From Streptomonospora alba (GTDB lineage: Bacteria > Actinomycetota > Actinomycetes > Streptosporangiales > Streptosporangiaceae), in assembly GCF_000826685.1 (NCBI RefSeq), contig NZ_JROO01000034.1, forward strand, positions 29,351 to 93,350: 64,000 nt of DNA. Reading direction: 5' to 3'. Position 1 is the stretch's first letter. The number at the start of each line of letters is the position of its first letter. A program made the position numbers and the translations under genes. Positions 61,803 through 64,000 of the stretch are shown here, piece by piece. The notes beneath the pieces are model-generated. The model worked only from the letters and a program-made list of their open reading frames with translations. It did no database searches and had not been told where the DNA came from.

Positions 61803-63182
61803 CTACGGTCGCGAACCCCGCGGCCACGCGTCTACGGCCTCCTTAGGTCGATGTCGCTGTAGCCATTTGCGCGCGGCCGCCTCACCGAAGCCGTGCGACC
61901 GGAGAACGTCGAGGGCAGCCGTTCGAGCTTCCCGGTCCCGGTCATTGTGGTCCAGATGTTCCTTCATGCGCGTCACGACATCGCCTCGGTCGTAGTCATA
62001 CCGACCGTTGACCTTCTGGGCGAACCGCGGGAGGAGCTTGTAAAAGCGACGTTCGCTTATCCCGATCTGCGTCCACGGGTAACGCTCCGGGGCTTCGAAC
62101 TTTCTGTGTTCCTTGACAGCGATGCTCGCCTTGCGGCGCACGTACCGGCGGGTTGCCTCCGCACCCTGGGCCGGGTCGAATCCGGGGTGGGTCAGTTGTT
62201 CGAGCAGTGTCGCGGCTGCAAAAGCACTGGTCGGAGCACGCGTCTCACGCTGAATACGTTCGACCTCTCGCGGATACGCCCTGGCGACGGCCTTCGCCAG
62301 GGCTGGCGCGGTTCCGTCGATGTAGCCATGCCAGTACCCTTTCAAAAGGACCTGGCACGCGATTTCGTAAGGCGTCGATACGGCATCAAGGGTGATTGTC
62401 GGCGTGCCGTGGCTGTGGATAGTCTTCGCAATTTTGTTCCATGGCCGGTCGATAGGGCGGTGAACTTCCTCGGTCCATATACGTGCGGTAAATGCCCAGT
62501 CTGCCGGTTGGCGTGTCATCGGAACCATCGTCAAGATGGGCTCGACGGCCGCCAGCGGTGCGTCCTTGTCTCCGGTCATAGTACTGTCCAGTAGGAGTTC
62601 GAGGAGTCGCCCTTCGTCCTCGGTCTCACCCGTCACCCAGATGAGACGGCGGGCGATTTGGATCCACCACCCGTTGACAGGAATCCCAAGAATCGGGACG
62701 CTAAACCGAATAGCAGGGTCCATGACCCGGCGCATAAGTTCTATTCGCTGCTCGTGGTCCACAGATATGCCGAGCCACCGAAGGACGTAGTCTTTCGCTA
62801 GGCCCCCAGTCCGCGATGTCTCGGCGAGGAGCTGGCCAGCAGTCCAGAGCGCTTCCGCGACAGGTGCTGCGTTCGGTGCCAGCTGGCTCAAGGACGAGAC
62901 TTGCAGGGCAGAGGCCGTCTCGGAGTTAACCGGATCGGGGACCTCCCATACTCCTGCGGTAGTTTCCATCGAGCCAACCTGCATGTCCGGGACATCCACG
63001 AAGGGCAACCCGTTGGACTCGATGACCGAGGTCGTCCGGCGCAGCGGATGAAAGCTGCGGCCCGACAGAACTTCTATCTCGCGGCCAGCTTGGGCGAGCA
63101 TGTTCTCCAACACACGCCGATCAGTGCTGCCGCTGATCTTCTGAGCCGCCTCGTCGACGAGGCTCTCGGACCAATGTCCCAT
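61803..63182 (-). CDS. Uncharacterised 459-residue protein
   Basis: A soluble, mainly helical protein starting MGHWSESLVDEAAQKISGST. It has no signal peptide, membrane helix or known catalytic motif. The C-terminal ~90 residues (GISERRFYKLLPRFAQKVNG, then RYDYDRGDVVTRMKEHL) look like a winged or HTH-type DNA-binding module. It could be a regulator or another accessory defence gene. The start fits the first ATG of the frame; 19 bp separate it from a divergent rightward frame at 63202. Confidence 0.65.
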   Translation of the reverse strand: MGHWSESLVDEAAQKISGSTDRRVLENMLAQAGREIEVLSGRSFHPLRRTTSVIESNGLPFVDVPDMQVGSMETTAGVWEVPDPVNSETASALQVSSLSQLAPNAAPVAEALWTAGQLLAETSRTGGLAKDYVLRWLGISVDHEQRIELMRRVMDPAIRFSVPILGIPVNGWWIQIARRLIWVTGETEDEGRLLELLLDSTMTGDKDAPLAAVEPILTMVPMTRQPADWAFTARIWTEEVHRPIDRPWNKIAKTIHSHGTPTITLDAVSTPYEIACQVLLKGYWHGYIDGTAPALAKAVARAYPREVERIQRETRAPTSAFAAATLLEQLTHPGFDPAQGAEATRRYVRRKASIAVKEHRKFEAPERYPWTQIGISERRFYKLLPRFAQKVNGRYDYDRGDVVTRMKEHLDHNDRDREARTAALDVLRSHGFGEAAARKWLQRHRPKEAVDAWPRGSRP

Positions 63183-63201
63183 CTGGGCAGTATAGGAGGG
63201 C

Positions 63202-63696
63202 GTGGAGAATCTTCCAGCAGGTTGGATGAAACATCGCTCGGGTCTTGCCGTCCCGGCCAGATCTCGGCGTGACTGGCGCCGAGCAGATCGCCCCAGGCTC
63301 TCCGATGCCGCACCAGCGGGGGATGCTGTCCGCTCAACTGAGGCGAGCCAAGAGCCGCCACCGCGGTTCCTCGATGTGGCCTGGCCGATAGCACCCTCGC
63401 GCGGCGAAGCAGGGGCTCAGGAGCGGCTGGACATCGTGAAGCGGGGACAGAGTCTCGGATTCAGCGCGTTGATCGTGACGCTGGCAGCGATCGTGGCGCT
63501 CGCTGCGATCGGCTACCCCTGGGTCGCTGGCATCGTGGCCACCACCGGGCTGACAGCGATCGTGTCGATCTTCGTGACCGGTCAGTATCAACCTGTTCCG
63601 GTTCGTATTCCTAAGGGTGTGCCGCACCAACCAGTTCAGTTACCTCGACAAGACGTGCCCGACACTCCTCCGCCTCCCCAGGGGCCGATCGAGTAG
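63202..63696 (+). CDS. DUF2335-like membrane protein
   Basis: The protein has up to 164 residues. The core QERLDIVKRGQSLGFSALIV is followed by two hydrophobic helices (about 98-116 and 118-136) joined by a short turn with GYPW, then IFVTGQYQP and a Pro-rich tail. This matches the plan of DUF2335 membrane proteins. The first ~60 residues are low-complexity and the true start may be later. Function unknown; family members are often found in phage and accessory regions. Confidence 0.55.
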   Translation: MENLPAGWMKHRSGLAVPARSRRDWRRADRPRLSDAAPAGDAVRSTEASQEPPPRFLDVAWPIAPSRGEAGAQERLDIVKRGQSLGFSALIVTLAAIVALAAIGYPWVAGIVATTGLTAIVSIFVTGQYQPVPVRIPKGVPHQPVQLPRQDVPDTPPPPQGPIE

Positions 63697-63737
63697 TAAG
63701 GCCCGAGCCAAACCTTCGATCCGATTGTTGCTCGTTA

Positions 63738-64000
63738 ATGAAGCGAAAAGCAGCAGCATTCAATGTACTAATGAGCAGGTTGGCGTCGAGTCAAACTACT
63801 GTTGCGTCCCGGCTCTGGTGCAGGCTGTATTACCTGTCGCCGGCGGCCTTCAACCGTCCCGCCGACGGGGAGGCTGCCGCGGAGGCGAGCGCCGAGTTCC
63901 GCCGGCGCCGCGAGTTCACCCGAAACTCCGTGCTCGGCCTGTCGACGCCCCTCAACCACCAGTCGGCGCTGGCGGTTTCGGCCGATGAGCGCCGGCGCCA
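63738..64000 (+). CDS. 5' part of a rightward gene, cut by window edge
   Basis: An ATG at 63738 opens 87 codons to the window end without a stop. The later part has strong protein character: WCRLYYLSPAAFNRPADGE, then AEFRRRREFTRNSVLGLST and PLNHQ. The first 25 codons look less convincing and there is no clear ribosome binding site, so the true start may be further downstream. Function unknown. Confidence 0.5.
   Translation, partial: MKRKAAAFNVLMSRLASSQTTVASRLWCRLYYLSPAAFNRPADGEAAAEASAEFRRRREFTRNSVLGLSTPLNHQSALAVSADERRR

Noticed and set aside
1..64000. CRISPR array, tRNA or rRNA genes
   Set aside because: No regularly spaced repeats and no tRNA-like cloverleaf or rRNA sequence was recognised by reading; a dedicated search (tRNAscan, CRISPR finder) could not be run.

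Overview
The window is high-GC actinomycete DNA. GTG starts, 4-bp stop/start overlaps, and paired DUF5753/DUF397 regulators with a DUF574-type methyltransferase point to a Streptomyces/Nocardiopsis-like filamentous actinomycete; the genus cannot be fixed from sequence alone. Nothing here looks like core chromosome. The window is an accessory island made of specialised-metabolite genes, decayed prophage, a large anti-phage defence island and transposon debris.

Region 1 (1-3.5 kb): a leftward gene cut by the window edge, an XRE/DUF5753 regulator with its DUF397 partner, and a HAD phosphatase divergent from a second XRE regulator. Region 2 (3.6-18.6 kb): a one-direction biosynthetic cluster. It holds three cytochrome P450s (one with degenerate motifs), a DUF574 methyltransferase, an exonuclease/endonuclease/phosphatase-fold protein and an ABC exporter. 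At 10789-10806 there is an 18-bp gene, Met-Arg-Tyr-Asp-His, with a strong ribosome binding site directly ahead of a P450. This matches the architecture of biarylitide RiPP clusters (pentapeptide M-R-Y-x-H plus Tyr-His cross-linking P450). Unlike minimal biarylitide loci it is followed by a tight operon of an ATP-grasp ligase, an Asp/Asn-hydroxylase-like oxygenase, a glycine-amidinotransferase homologue, a second ATP-grasp ligase and a methyltransferase. This suggests a guanidino-capped, hydroxylated and methylated cross-linked tripeptide. A convergent phosphotransferase closes the region.

Region 3 (18.8-22.5 kb): leftward remnants of a prophage packaging region (terminase small and large subunits and small phage-type ORFs), most of them frameshifted. 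Region 4 (22.7-29.2 kb): a compact operon with two phosphotransferase-like proteins, an archaeal-type S-adenosylmethionine synthetase, a complete seryl-tRNA synthetase, a GT4-like glycosyltransferase and a stand-alone AlaRS-core-like protein. It is probably a second biosynthetic module, or the other half of the first one.

Region 5 (29.6-56.3 kb): a defence island. The first module is a five-gene HsdM / HsdS / NERD-pseudokinase-kinase-ATPase / unknown / HerA-type ATPase operon that resembles MADS and BREX (PglW) systems. The second is a divergent HTH-N6-methylase-like protein with an altered catalytic motif, facing a four-gene operon of an Fe-S type PD-(D/E)XK nuclease, a pPIWI-RE-associated nuclease, a DinG-like helicase and a pPIWI-RE protein. 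Region 6 (56.3-64 kb): IS21 and ISL3 transposase remnants (the ISL3 element still has both terminal inverted repeats), a zinc-ribbon protein, a 55-residue two-helix membrane protein with its own terminator, a rhodanese fragment, a large uncharacterised protein, a DUF2335-like membrane protein and a gene running off the right edge.
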